Positions 1-17,672 are shown, counted from the stretch's first letter. The stretch is 28,464 nucleotides of DNA from Priapulus caudatus (GCF_000485595.1 NW_014578236.1:33916-62379); one strand, 5' to 3'. Notes: generated by a model from the letters alone, not told the origin. Numbers and translations are program-made.

Positions 1-13
1 CACACACAACACA

Positions 14-44
<31 letters not shown>

Positions 45-66
45 CCCCCACACACACACACACGCA

Positions 67-98
<32 letters not shown>

Positions 99-145
99 CA
101 CACACATACGCACACACTAACACACACACGCGCGCGCGCGCGCGA
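1..145. repeat. (CA)n / (CACG)n / (CG)n microsatellite
   Basis: Nearly uninterrupted CA dinucleotides, with a CACG tetranucleotide block around 61-87 and a CG block around 129-144. The window starts inside it, so its full length is unknown. It has no coding potential. Confidence 0.95.
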
Positions 146-512
146 CATCGTCGGGCCAGAAACCGCGAGAATCTTTTTACAACGCGACGAAGCGGGCAAC
201 CAGGCTCACTATAGTTCTACCATACGGCCCTGGTTTGCTGTCTCAGACCTGTACCAGGCCAGCTAACCTAGGCGAGCCTAGCTCTACCCGTGCAGCCGCT
301 TCTCTCCCACTACAGATGGCTATAGCTGGCCGGCTAAAGAATATAAGTTTACAGGCTAGGGAGATTATTTATTGCGCCGGCCATGCACGCTGTAAACATT
401 CTTCTCCGATTCCCTTCATATAGGTTGTATAGTACAGCTCTGTAGCGGGAACGTAGGGGCTACACCGGTAGAGCTACGGCGAGCCCAACCCTGTTAGGTC
501 GAGCCACTGGCG

Positions 513-767
513 TGACGTCACCATAAGAGGCAGGGTAGAGCCTGAAGCTGAAAGAGTTACCGATTCACTGGGGCGGTCTCTACCGGCTATAGCGCTGCCG
601 CTGCCGTTCGTGTCTTTGTTCCGTGCTGAGCGTGACTGATCACAGCGTGTGCGTGCGTGTGCATGCGTGCATGTGCTGCTATATAGCTAGTCTCACACAG
701 GCCAGAGTGCGACAGAGTGTGAGCAAGCACCGGTCATAAGCAAGCGTGAGATCAGATCACATCACGA
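513..767 (+). promoter_or_regulatory. candidate FABP promoter region
   Basis: The stretch before the FABP start codon holds a palindromic CRE-type octamer TGACGTCA at 513-520 and a TATA-like CTATATAGC at 679-687. A TATA box there would place transcription start near 710 and give a leader of about 55 nt. No clear initiator is visible, so the start is a guess. Bases 145-512 show nothing I recognise. Confidence 0.35.
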
Positions 768-3262
768 TGGCAAGCTTCTGTGGAAAGTTCGAGTTGGTGT
801 CTAGCGAGAACTTTGAAGAGTTATGCAAGGTTCTCGGTTAGTTGATTGTGTTTTCACTTTAATTTTCCGTGTAATTTGTGCCCAATTTGAGTTTCCGCTT
901 AATTTGAAGATGTGCTGTTGAGTGCGTAAGCTAAAATAGCTTTTAAGGCTAATGAATAATGTGTTCCAATGATTAGAAATTGTATTGGTGTTTGATAAAA
1001 TTAAGAGAATTTCATCCAGCAGCCAGAATATATTTTTATACTACGACTTTACATAATCTAGCACGGAAGACCTATAATTATATCTAGGATATGTATTAAC
1101 ATTATAATATGCACGACAATATTACAGCAAACGAACGTGCAAAATCTCGTACTGTTCTTTTCAAACCTTACGGATCACTCGCGCTATCTCTCGCTCTCAC
1201 GCGCTCTCTCTCCCTCTTTCTCTCCCTCTTTTGCTCTCCCTCCCCCCCTCTCTCTGTGTGTCTCTCTTCATCGTCTCTTTCTCCCGTCTCTCTTTCGTTA
1301 TACCTGCACACACGCACGCGCACATACACACTCACACACATACGCACGCACGCACACACGCACGCACGAACACAAACACGCGCACATACGCTACTGCTAC
1401 TCTCTTGTGATAGATCGAAAAGCTCGCGGCGTGTATGCGTGAGATTCGAATAATACTCTGCAAGCTTTTCTATGTCCCTGTTGCTCACGCATGCTCGACA
1501 CATGGCTTTCGCCTTCATCGCAGGTGTTCCCGAAGAGCTGGCGAAGGCGGGCGTGGCGGCGAAGACATCTCAGGAGATCTCCATGGACGGCGATGACATC
1601 ACGGTGAAGCTGATCAATGACGTCAGAACCACGGCGAACACGTTCCGCCTTGGGGAGGAATTCGATGAGACCACACCGGACGGTCGCCTAGTGAAGGTAA
1701 GCGATGTTCATACGTCACGCCGCGTCACGTCGTTGTTTGTATTGCATTACTAAACACTCACAGAAGAACTGCGCGCAACGAGATTACCTTTTGCCAAAAT
1801 ACTGCAAACATATACTATAGACATACCTTGTCTACTTGTGTCGTTACAGGACTCTAAATTATAATATAACCAACAATATCTTTGATTTGTGTGTATTATG
1901 TATTAGATATTGGCTGTATGCAATCACAATCACGCTTAATCGGAACCTATAGACGATATGTTCTACGTATCGCGCCAGTCGCGCTGGTTCCATCGAGTAC
2001 GATACATATATACGAGAGTGACTTTAATTACCTCGTATCTTATAGTCCAGCACGGCGACTCGCCGATTTTCAAACGTGTTTTGTAGTTTCATACGTGCGT
2101 TTAAACACGATTTTCAAACGTGTGTTTTAGTCGATCGTTGCGTTGGATGGAGACAAGATGGTGCAGGTACAGAGAGCCGGCGACATCGAGGTGGTCATAA
2201 CTCGTGAGATGGTGGGGGACGGACTGCGTATTGTAAGTCTACGTTTCATTATCTATGATTATACGTAACGTATAGGACATCTCTGTGCTATCATATAACA
2301 AATGCCTATGCTTCACGAAGTGACAAAAGGCTTATCTACGTGATAATATGTCTATGTTTCATTACGGAACGTATAGGTGTCACATGATGTATTGTGGCCT
2401 CGCTACATGTGACTATGTTAGAGAAATACTGTCGTTCGGCGTACAGCACTACTGTCACCGATAGATCAGTCGAGATTCAGGAAGCATAGGTTGTAAGTGA
2501 ACAGCCAACTGTTCACGCGGCTCTATGTAACCACACGAATCCGAAAAAGTAGCGATTGAAATTTGTAGACTTATGTCCAATATAATTATAAAACCGGATC
2601 GCCAAACGGTGTTGGCGTGGGGCGGCAACTGCCTGGGTTTACTCAGAAAATTCTGTGGGGCGTGAGCATAGCTAGCACATACCAAGGAGCTAAATATAAC
2701 TATTATATTAGTTATTATAAATAGTTATATTTAGCTCCTTGGCACATACTAGAGCGCCGGCATGGTTTCCTAAATGTGTATTGGCGCGCTGGGGTTTTAA
2801 AAACCTGTTCTGGGGGAATATATGTTTCAAATAACCGTTTTAGATTTCACCGTCTAACAGGAACCATAGCAGGGTTTTGAGAGCGAGGGATTTTGAGAGC
2901 TTTTGGAAGGGATTAATCATTTTAGAGGGAGGTTACAAGGCGACTCTGGGAAAGACTCATCACTCGAGATTACTATGAGGTTTAATGAAGGAGAGAGGAA
3001 AGGGAGGGAGGACGGGAGGGGTTAGTGAAGAGAGATCAGCATTGTTCCTGATTACTGTTCAGACGTTGTTTCCGATTACCGTTTGTACGTTGTTTCTTAT
3101 AATAATTACTATTTGTATGTTGTTTCTGTACGGCTTCCTCTGTTCTAATCTGTAAGTAGAAACAGATTTTTAACCTATAGATGAAACCATTCTCACAATT
3201 TATCGTTGCAGACGATTAAGTCAGGAGCTGTCGTCTGCGTGAGAGTTTACAAAAGCATCTAG
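767..3262 (+). CDS. fatty acid-binding protein (intracellular lipid-binding family), four exons
   Basis: Small cytosolic beta-barrel carrier of fatty acids or similar lipids. Exons: 767-836, 1524-1696, 2131-2232, 3212-3262; coding lengths 70, 173, 102 and 51 bases; intron phases 1, 0, 0; all junctions GT-AG. Exons 2-4 match the lengths and phases of vertebrate FABP genes. The joined protein is 131 aa, the usual size. The N-terminal family signature GKFELVSSENFEEL is at residues 6-19. The carboxylate-binding triad is at the standard positions: Arg106 in VITREMV, and Arg126 and Tyr128 in the terminal CVRVYKSI. The start at 767 has the expected M-A-x-F-x-G-K-F beginning. Intron 1 carries CT- and CA-rich simple sequence; intron 3 carries a 59-bp hairpin element. 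The gene is tail-to-tail with RPB4. The family is certain; the ligand and orthology to a particular vertebrate FABP are not. Confidence 0.96.
1184..1392. repeat. polypyrimidine (CT)n and (CA/CG)n tract in FABP intron 1
   Basis: A CT-rich tract (1184-1300) runs into a CA/CACG-rich tract (1305-1390). Open frames here, such as the Ser/Leu-rich and Arg/Glu-rich ones on the two strands, are low-complexity artefacts of the repeat. Confidence 0.9.
2683..2741. mobile_element. 59-bp hairpin MITE with 8-bp target duplication (hAT-like)
   Basis: The two ends are perfect inverted repeats starting CAAGGAGCTAAATATAAC and pairing over about 21 bp around a short AT-rich loop. The element is flanked on both sides by the identical octamer GCACATAC (2675-2682 and 2742-2749). 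An 8-bp duplication with CAAGG-type ends is typical of hAT elements (family knowledge). It lies in FABP intron 3 and cannot code for a protein. The assignment to hAT is an inference. Confidence 0.75.
3040..3130. repeat. imperfect short tandem repeat in FABP intron 3
   Basis: The words GATTAC(C/T)GTT, (A/T)CGTTGTTTC and TTGTATGTTGTTTC recur about every 30 bp, giving roughly three decayed units. No function can be inferred. Confidence 0.5.
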
Positions 3263-3393
3263 ACTTCAAGCTTGCTATAGTACCATCCAGCACGGCGTCT
3301 GCTTTCTCACTGACGCACTCACCGATCGAGTGGGCGCAACTAGTTAGACAAGTTTACTCCACGTATAGCGTCGGTGTACGTCAGAAAACCCCA

Positions 3394-3399
3394 AATAAA
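3394..3399 (+). terminator. FABP polyadenylation signal AATAAA
   Basis: First AATAAA after the FABP stop codon, 131 nt downstream. A short 3' UTR of this size is plausible, but no transcript evidence is available. Confidence 0.5.
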
Positions 3400-5195
3400 A
3401 TTATGCATTGTACATCGGTAGCATGAGCAAGCACCCCTTATAATCTCCGCCTCGCGTTCATAGCTATATACTAGTGTATAGAGAGAGGTGCGCGCCCACC
3501 AACCGGCTAGCATTATTGTGTTTTGTTCCGCAAGTACCGAGGGCAGCAGGGGCAAGCTATGTTTCGTCGTCATGTTTTCTACGACTTTATTATGCATGTT
3601 CCACTATCGTAGATATACATGAGTTCAAAATGCAAATATAGGCGTGGGTATACGCTATGGGGCACCGTTGAAAACTTTTGGAGCTTTTAAATTTCGCGAT
3701 AATGTGTACGCACACAATGGATACACACGCGCAGACGTGAAACCTTTGTTCGGTAGGCTATTGAAATTAATGAATCATCCAGGAAATATGTTATTGCGTA
3801 TAGCCTGATGCAATGACTAATCTATTGTATCGCGCAGGTGTTGTGGACGCGCATAACCTACTAAAACTACGTACACCTGTATAATAAAGCTTTTTTTGTC
3901 TGGGGATTTTCTCCAATATAAATCTGGGACAAATACTCACGGATAAACTTTTGAACGAGTACCAGTAAAACACACGACAACCAATTGGGAGAAAAGAAAA
4001 AATGAATATACTAAGTGTAACAAATTTTAATAATAATTGTATAAAGTTTCGATTATGTTTTTATTGCTACAAGGGAATATAAATAGGTATTTGATTAGCG
4101 CATGCATATGCTGACGTTTGAATTTGTACGTCACAAACGGAAATCTTTATGCTGGATTTGAACATGGTCTTTTTCACAAAAACTGTAATTTTTACATTCG
4201 GCGAGGACGAATAAAAATATCTCGAACATATTTTCTGCATCGGTTGACGTATCGTATACCACCATGCACCTTACAAACCATAGTTACAAACTGACGATCA
4301 ACATCCTTTGTCAATATCGTCGCGCCCTCGTGTGGGCATTTGGAGCAGGAAACCCTGCCAAAGCAAGTATTGGAGCGTCAATACTTTCTTTATTTTACCG
4401 TATAACTAATTCTTGTAAGAATTAGTTACGCGATGATGTGTAATACTACATTAATTGATGCTGCTTTTGCATGAAATATCTATAAATCTAATCAACTAAA
4501 CTGTATATACTCAAAATCATATGTTACAAATTCATTTTGCAAGTAACAGGGGCATGTGTTTGAAATTCAAATGCAATTTCATACTCCTTTATTCGCAAAA
4601 TACACAATACAAGTACACCACAATTAAATAAAACACTTGAAACGCAACTTGTCCCTATCGATTCAATACCGAGAAATGTTCCATGTGCAACTACTAGAAT
4701 AATCAATTACACTTCATTTATATACTGTAATCTTGTTTACTCCACGTGCCATTTCAAAAATCAAATGTATCTACTTGAAAACCTGGATAAGTAATGAATT
4801 CAAGAAAAGTCTGAGATGATGACAAATCGAACGACCAGGCCCTACATTAGAATCGTAGTAAGCGCGGTATACAAACCACAAATCTGTTGCGGACTGTTCT
4901 ATTACACTGTGGGAAAAGACAGCTAATGTTGCATCATCATGCCCCCCCTACGTGCATCACACGTTAATTTTCCTACAGCTGATATAGGCACAGCAGACAA
5001 GTGCACGTAATGTAGATATCTTTTGTTTAAGGCGCTTGGACACAGTCACAAAAACAACAAAAAGATACTGACGATAACAACAGCGACAGAATAGGATGGC
5101 GCTCGTGACGATGAAAATGGTGACGATTATTAATAAACGATCTGATAGCAGTCGGACAATATATCTAGCAAATGGTGGGAAAGCTTTATCTGTGA
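3400..5195. other. AT-rich intergenic DNA between FABP and RPB4 3' ends
   Basis: This gap between two convergent genes must hold both 3' UTRs. I see no conserved coding sequence on either strand. The only near-upstream minus-strand AATAAA (read as TTTATT on plus) is at about 4587-4592, which would give RPB4 a 3' UTR of roughly 600 nt. This is uncertain. Confidence 0.5.
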
Positions 5196-12393
<7,198 letters not shown>

Positions 12394-12491
12394 CTTTGTG
12401 TGTTTGCTAATGATTGTACAGTGCTGCCACGGCGCTGCGTACCTTGAAAGTGACGTCATACAAACGTCACTCGACCACAAACAAGTCAGTC
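12394..12491. promoter_or_regulatory. bidirectional RPB4/DENND6 promoter with CRE
   Basis: Only 98 bp separate the two divergent start codons. The interval has a full palindromic CRE, TGACGTCA at 12451-12458, and a half-site ACGTCAC at 12464-12470. There is no TATA box on either strand, as is common for housekeeping gene pairs. Transcription starts cannot be read from sequence, and the two transcripts may overlap at their 5' ends. Confidence 0.75.
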
Positions 12492-14252
12492 ATGGCGTCT
12501 TCGGACGAAGAAAAACTCTCCCAACAAAAGGAAATTTTAAATTTACAGTCACAAGAAGTGGATGAAGAGTATAGTAAGCTGTCAGCAATACTACCATGGG
12601 ATAAGTTCTCAAACTGGATTAATTGCATGTGTGTGATCACGTTCGATTTGGAGCTAGGGCAGGCTATGGAACTTATTTATCCTGGACACATAAAATTGAC
12701 TGAGCGAGAAAAGTCGAACATTTGTTATTTATCGTTCCCAGACTCAAATTCGGGATGCATGGGTGACACACAATTCTCTTTTCGAATACGGCAGTGTCCG
12801 GGAAGAGTAAAGCCAATGTGCGCGTCACACATAAACTACAATCACAACTGTCCCGTGGCGCTGCAAATAGACCCCGGACATTACTTTGGATACGTGTACT
12901 TTCGACAAGTGAGAGATCATACGTTACGCAGAGGATATTTTCAGAAGAGCGTCGTCATCATAAGCAGACTGCCATTTCACAATCTATTCATGCACATGGT
13001 CGGCGTCATAGCTCCCGAGTACTTTGACAACGGCGAGCCGAGCATCGAGGTTGCGTGCCACGACATCGACCAATGGCCGACACCTGAAGCCGGCGCTACA
13101 CTCAACCTGCCCCTCATGGGCACTGTGCTGCAAGTTCGTGTTCCCTCCCACTCTGACAAACCGGGACTTTCCCAGAATCTCGTCGTGACGACGGAGTCTG
13201 CGTTTTCCTCGCCGACGATAATGCCAAGTGTGAACGACTCTGACGTCTTTAAGTGTCTGTTCCCGATCCTGCCTCACATCCAGCTCATCTGGGAGCTCGT
13301 GCTCACGGGAGAACCAGTTGTCGTCATGGCAAACTCTCCGACCGTCTGCTCGGAGACGGTGCTCGCGCTCGTCAGCATGATCCTGCCACTGCGCTTCTGC
13401 TCCGACTACCGGCAGTTCTTTACTATCCACGACAGCGAGTTTAAGGAGTACACGAGCCGCGCGCAGGCGCCGCCGCCTGTCATACTCGGCGTCACGAACC
13501 CGTTCTTTGCGAAGACGCTGCAGCACTGGCCACACATCGTTCGCATCGGCGATCATGTCCCCGCGACGTCCAACGTCAAGCCGCACAAGCTGAAGAAGGG
13601 CGGCAGCCTGAAGACGCTCGACTCCAAGCCGGGAGTGTACACGCGCTACAAGCCGTTCCTCAACAAGGACAAGGCCGTGCTGAAGCGGCTCGTGCAGGGC
13701 ATCCAGACGAACCGGCCGTCAGAGGTGCAGAGCGCGATGCTGCGGCGGCACTTCCTCGAGGTTACGCAGAGCTTCATGATCCCGCTCGAGCGCTACGTCG
13801 CGAGCCTCATGCCGCTGCTGCGAAACATATCGCCCTACAAGGGCACTCCGAGGACACGGCCGTTCGACCCGGACGAGTTCCTGAAGTCGCTCGACTTCTC
13901 CGGGCCACAGCTGACGACGGGCATCAAGGGCGACTGGATCGGACTATACCGGCGCTTCTTCCGCTGCGCGAATTTCGAGGGCTGGTACAACACGCGCATT
14001 CGCGAGGTGAACCGGAAGCTACAGCTGCTCCACCTGGAGGCGATGTCGGACGCGGACCTGCAGTCGTGGGTGAGCGGCCGTGAGGAGGTGGAGGTGGTCG
14101 ACCTCATACTGAAGATCAAGGAGAAGCTGACGACTGCGTCCAGCAATCATCTACCAGTCAGCAAGGACGTAGGAGAGAAGCTGTATAAGCAGATGGATGC
14201 CGTGATATACACGTTGCCGGAAGACCTACGCGCGGTTCTAGGTAGTAACTAG
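12492..14252 (+). CDS. DENND6: DENN domain-containing protein 6 (FAM116), Rab GEF, intronless
   Basis: DENND6 proteins are guanine nucleotide exchange factors; human DENND6A activates RAB14 in endocytic recycling. The uninterrupted frame gives 586 aa and aligns, from memory, with the family from the N-terminal DENN part (CVITFDLELGQAMELIYPGH, about residues 44-63) through NICYLSFPDSNSGCMGDTQF, GYVYFRQVRDHTLRRGYFQK, TIHDSEFKEYTSRAQAPP, VILGVTNPFFAKTLQHWPHI, LDSKPGVYTRYKP, LEVTQSFMIPLERYVASLMP and IKGDWIGLYRRFF to the C-terminal LPEDLRAVLGSN. I chose the ATG at 12492 (G at -3 and +4). An in-frame ATG at 12414 is possible but lies 21 bp from the opposing RPB4 start. No intron interrupts the CDS, although vertebrate genes have many. 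The first third uses AT-richer codons than the rest. Whether it equals DENND6A or 6B is unresolved, since the duplication is vertebrate. Confidence 0.96.
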   Translation: MASSDEEKLSQQKEILNLQSQEVDEEYSKLSAILPWDKFSNWINCMCVITFDLELGQAMELIYPGHIKLTEREKSNICYLSFPDSNSGCMGDTQFSFRIRQCPGRVKPMCASHINYNHNCPVALQIDPGHYFGYVYFRQVRDHTLRRGYFQKSVVIISRLPFHNLFMHMVGVIAPEYFDNGEPSIEVACHDIDQWPTPEAGATLNLPLMGTVLQVRVPSHSDKPGLSQNLVVTTESAFSSPTIMPSVNDSDVFKCLFPILPHIQLIWELVLTGEPVVVMANSPTVCSETVLALVSMILPLRFCSDYRQFFTIHDSEFKEYTSRAQAPPPVILGVTNPFFAKTLQHWPHIVRIGDHVPATSNVKPHKLKKGGSLKTLDSKPGVYTRYKPFLNKDKAVLKRLVQGIQTNRPSEVQSAMLRRHFLEVTQSFMIPLERYVASLMPLLRNISPYKGTPRTRPFDPDEFLKSLDFSGPQLTTGIKGDWIGLYRRFFRCANFEGWYNTRIREVNRKLQLLHLEAMSDADLQSWVSGREEVEVVDLILKIKEKLTTASSNHLPVSKDVGEKLYKQMDAVIYTLPEDLRAVLGSN

Positions 14253-14510
14253 GTGTCCTGATGTGTGTACTGATAGCAGATAGCGGCTTCGGAGCGTGAC
14301 GCTCGCATGGGATGAATGCTGACATATACGCGCTACCAAAAGATCTATGCGCGTTCCTAGGTAATAACTAGATGATGTGTGTGCAGGCCACAGATAGCAG
14401 GGTTGGTGGGTGGGTGTGCGTGAGAGTTGGGCTTGCGTGGGGTGGAAACTTTTACGTACCTGCTACCATAAGACACCTTATGCACTGCGCCAGGTAGTAA
14501 ATAGGGGCAC
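14192..14510 (+). repeat. three tandem copies of the DENND6 C-terminal end and stop
   Basis: The last codons of DENND6 (IYTLPEDLRAVLGSN, stop at 14250-14252) are followed by two decayed tandem copies. Copy 2 reads DIYALPKDLCAFLGNN with a stop at 14369-14371. Copy 3 reads TYLLP, an internal stop, then DTLCTAPGSK with a stop at 14502-14504. Spacing between stops is 119 and 133 bp, and the UTR between them is duplicated too (GATGTGTGT, AGATAGCAG). Copies 2 and 3 lie in the 3' UTR. Confidence 0.85.
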
Positions 14511-16743
14511 GCGACTGCAGAAAGCGACGTCAATCGCTACGAGAGTAAGTTACGTGAGTATGAAGCAGACTGACTGGTCTCCCTGCCAAGTGATTACACA
14601 ACCCAGTAGCAGGTGATTAGCTATTTAAATGTTAAGCATTGGAGAGCAAGGTCATGTATTCATACAAACATCATCAGTGTTTACATGCATGTGTAGGTAT
14701 GTACATGTGTGTGTATGTATGTTAACAGATGGTGGTTTTACTGTATATATTCACTGATATTAAATATTTTATATGTCCCTGAACGTGTGTGCCAGTTGCA
14801 CGTGTTGTCACCGAGAAAAAAAGTGCCTGTACACTTATCTACTGAATATAGTATGCTTACTGCATTTTTATTCTTGCCAGGTGTCCGTTGTGTGAAGCTG
14901 TCACTGTGCAGGCCGTTTTGCTAGGGCCATTAATGCCTTAACCTTGTGTCACTGCCTCACAGTTACCTTGTTTGGTATTTGTCATACTACTGCACACCAC
15001 TCATATTACATGTATTGATCTTGCATCACACGACTAGTCAAGTTGTATTTGCACAAGCATACAGATAGAAGACGTTTTTTGCTTGCCATGGTTTGGATTC
15101 TTGCCATGTGTGGTTGTGTTGTATTCAGTCTAGTGAAAAAATTGGTTCTTCATTCCCTGATTTATCATCTCATGTTGCTAATTGAGTGAATGGGTTTAGA
15201 AATATGATTAATTTTATAGTCTGATGAATAATCGATAGTGTAAGCAGCTCGTGATGGAAATGTGAACGAATATTTTATGCATGGAAGTTCTTGTAACAAA
15301 TGGTGAGATTTTGTTGCCGTAAGATGCTAGATGGCGCCACCAGTCAAGCGCGGTTATGCATGGTCAGAGCACGTATCAAACTCCACGACAGATGGCGCTC
15401 TCGCTCTGGCTCAATTCTACTGAGTATTATCCTGGGTGTGGGAAGGGGCACTGCATGCAGTTTGAGCACGTATATGATATCAATGCTGATATACAGTACG
15501 TGCTTTGACATGATGTCAAGTGTGTATTAACGTTTGATTAGAGAAATCGATTACTTAGTACTGATGTTTTTTTCTCACATGTAGTGCAGTACCAGAGTTG
15601 AGCAATATCCATTGTGGTATCGTGGTAAACGCGTAATATATGAGTGTACTTAATTACTGTATACAGTTCATATCATTTTGAGATAAGCTATGTATAGCGA
15701 TATGCGTCAACCCAGTTTCCCCCAAGTGCTATTCTCATTTTAGCTTTTGTTTTGAAGCGAGAGCGGGAGAAAGAGCGCGAAGGAGAAAGAGAGAGAATGG
15801 GAGGAGGTTCAGACGAGAATCTTGACTAAGTTATCCTGTCCCATTCGATTAGCTTGGGCAGATATTGTGATCGTAATTCATTTCTGTGCCCCTTTATCAA
15901 CTGCAAGTGAATACAAAACATATTTTCTTCAACTCGGCATTTACGAATTGTATCTTTTCATATTCGGTGAAGCGTTTTGCCAGTAGAAAATGTGTAAGAG
16001 AGGTGGCGCCACTGCGCGGTACACGATCATGGAGCGTTTCTGATAGGACTTATTGTTGTTCTGCATTTTCGGCTTTAGCCCACCCAACATTCTGGGTTAA
16101 ATTGTACTACATGTATATCCTAGCAAACCGATTTGGAATAGTGAACGGTGCTATTTTGTTTCCGGTTTACACGACTGTTTAATCATTGTTGAACTCAAGA
16201 GCGCAAGAAAACCCAGAATTAAAGTTTTATATGATATAATTTATTGTCTTCAGTAAACATATCATCATACTTCCTTATATTCTGTGAACACTTTTATATA
16301 CAATGATATAAGCATTGTAGATGTGTCTAGTCTAGTAAAAATGCATCATAGTAGATAAACAATTGCTGTTTTACATATGGCAACTACAAAAAAATAGTCC
16401 AATAACGACAATTTTTGCAGTAAATACATGTGTAACATGTTAACGTTTTCCAAAGTAACCTAAAAACATTCTTAGTCATCTCGATAACTACTGGTCACGA
16501 TAAAATGAACGGGTACATCGTTGGTGGTGATGTAAGCTTGGTGTATAGAGTAGCATTCGCTGATGACACTCGCTACTCTTTGGTGATACACTGCTACTTG
16601 TGTTGCTGCTGCCGTTCACGTGGCGCTGCGCACTGTTCCTGTCTCTGCGCACTGTTCCTGTCTCTGCGAATTGATCGTCACTCTACTTGCTTTGCTGTTT
16701 CTGCAAAGATAAATGGTAGGAAAACATAAATACACATGTCTCT
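14511..16743. other. intergenic DNA between DENND6 and hesA 3' ends
   Basis: This region lies between convergent genes. A possible DENND6 polyadenylation hexamer ATTAAA is at 14759-14764. A 19-bp unit is perfectly repeated in tandem at 16626-16663. A purine-rich tract is at about 15757-15812. I found no coding exon or structural RNA. Confidence 0.5.
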
Positions 16744-16749
16744 TTTATT
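16744..16749 (-). terminator. hesA polyadenylation signal AATAAA
   Basis: On the minus strand, AATAAA occurs about 275 nt after the hesA stop codon, the first canonical hexamer there. It would give a 3' UTR of about 300 nt. Confidence 0.65.
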
Positions 16750-16832
16750 CTCGTAACGAATATTTATAGTTCGATGTCCTCCGTATCAGTGTGAGCAGTT
16801 CGCAGTTGAATATAATAATAATAATTATAATA

Positions 16833-16854
16833 ATCACAGTTAATCTTAATCACA
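16833..16854 (-). promoter_or_regulatory. two K-box-like motifs in hesA 3' UTR
   Basis: TGTGAT occurs at 16854-16849 and 16838-16833 (minus strand), the second as CTGTGAT. In Drosophila E(spl) genes, K boxes of this sequence in 3' UTRs mediate repression by the miR-2/miR-11 family (established knowledge). Hexamers can arise by chance; two within 22 nt of a hes UTR raises the odds. Confidence 0.45.
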
Positions 16855-17024
16855 ATTGAAGTTATCAAAGCTATCGTAAGATAACTTACCAGCAACGAGT
16901 AGACGCATCGCTTCTCGCATTGGCTTCTAGAGCGCTGTGCGGGCGTGCGGGCGCGCACGCACGATCTGTTATTGGAGCCCTTGATGCTCCGTCGTAGATC
17001 CGTCGTCTGCTGCGTCTCCCGTGG

Positions 17025-17672
17025 TTACCATGGACGCCAGACGAACTTCTCTTGCTTCGTAACGAGGCTGACGGCTGTGTGTTCGGGGAACACCGGCTGC
17101 TGAACCACACGTGTCTGCATTGTCGGCTGAGCTTCGGGCTTCATCCGCGAGGCGGCGACAGCGGACAGGTGGTTCATCATGCGGCCCTGCAGGGAGGAGT
17201 CGACGGTGGCCATGTAGTGCGAGACGGCGCCGGCACACTCAGAGAAGCCAGCTCGGTAGCGGTCGCTGCATGCGAGCTGAGCGCCGCTGCTCACGTTCCT
17301 CATGTACTTGACGGTCATCTCAAGGATATCTGCCTTCTCCAGCTTGGAATAGAGGGAAGGATCCTTGTTCAGTCCGTGCAGGACTAGAATCTTCAGCTCC
17401 TCCATGCTGCTGTTGATTCTGTCTCGTCTCTTCTTCTCGATCATTGGCTTCAGAACCTGAGAACACAAACAATAAACAACTATAAGTCTTCATGTTTAAA
17501 ACTAAACTGAAGCGCGTCTTAAAATTATATACTAGTAGTAGGCACACAAACATTCATTGAGCATAAAACGAAATGGTTGCAAAAGCATTGTCGAACTCGT
17601 ACGTACCTTTCTCTGAGCCTTCTTATCCATGTGCATGGGGTTAAAGTAGAGGCTGGCGTTGACTGCTGGCAT
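17025..17672 (-). CDS. Hes/E(spl)-family bHLH-Orange repressor (hesA), two exons
   Basis: Nuclear repressor of the hairy/E(spl) class, a typical Notch target that recruits Groucho/TLE. Exons 17672-17607 and 17456-17025; one phase-0 GT-AG intron of 150 bp. From the chosen start the protein is 165 aa. The basic region KPMIEKKRRDRIN (residues 25-37) has the Hes proline and the DNA-contact Glu29. Helix-loop-helix runs to about residue 77 (LEKADILEMTVKYM). The Orange domain is at about 87-121 (YRAGFSECAGAVSHYM). The protein ends in WRPW, the Groucho-binding tail. The frame is open upstream to an ATG at 17768 (197 aa), but TATA and initiator motifs place transcription start near 17750, below that ATG. 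The resulting 22-aa first exon also matches the 20 aa of hesB. Close paralogue hesB lies divergently upstream. Confidence 0.95.

Noticed and set aside
1109-1518. Three overlapping open frames of 101-116 codons
   Set aside because: All lie in CT/CA simple sequence within FABP intron 1; the peptides are low-complexity products of the repeat.
12414-12491. 26-residue N-terminal extension of DENND6
   Set aside because: In frame, but it lies within the bidirectional promoter and CRE and resembles no DENND6 N-terminus; the ATG at 12492 has a better context.
12984-13586. 200-codon minus-strand open frame
   Set aside because: Antisense shadow of the GC-rich DENND6 coding sequence; Arg/Asp-rich with no family resemblance.
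16884-16890. Strong splice donor (CTG|GTAAGT) in the hesA 3' UTR, minus strand
   Set aside because: No pyrimidine-rich acceptor was seen between it and the AATAAA at 16744-16749, so a UTR intron is not supported.
17111-17387. Plus-strand frames of 66-111 codons
   Set aside because: Antisense to hesA exon 2, whose bHLH, Orange and WRPW are clear on the minus strand.
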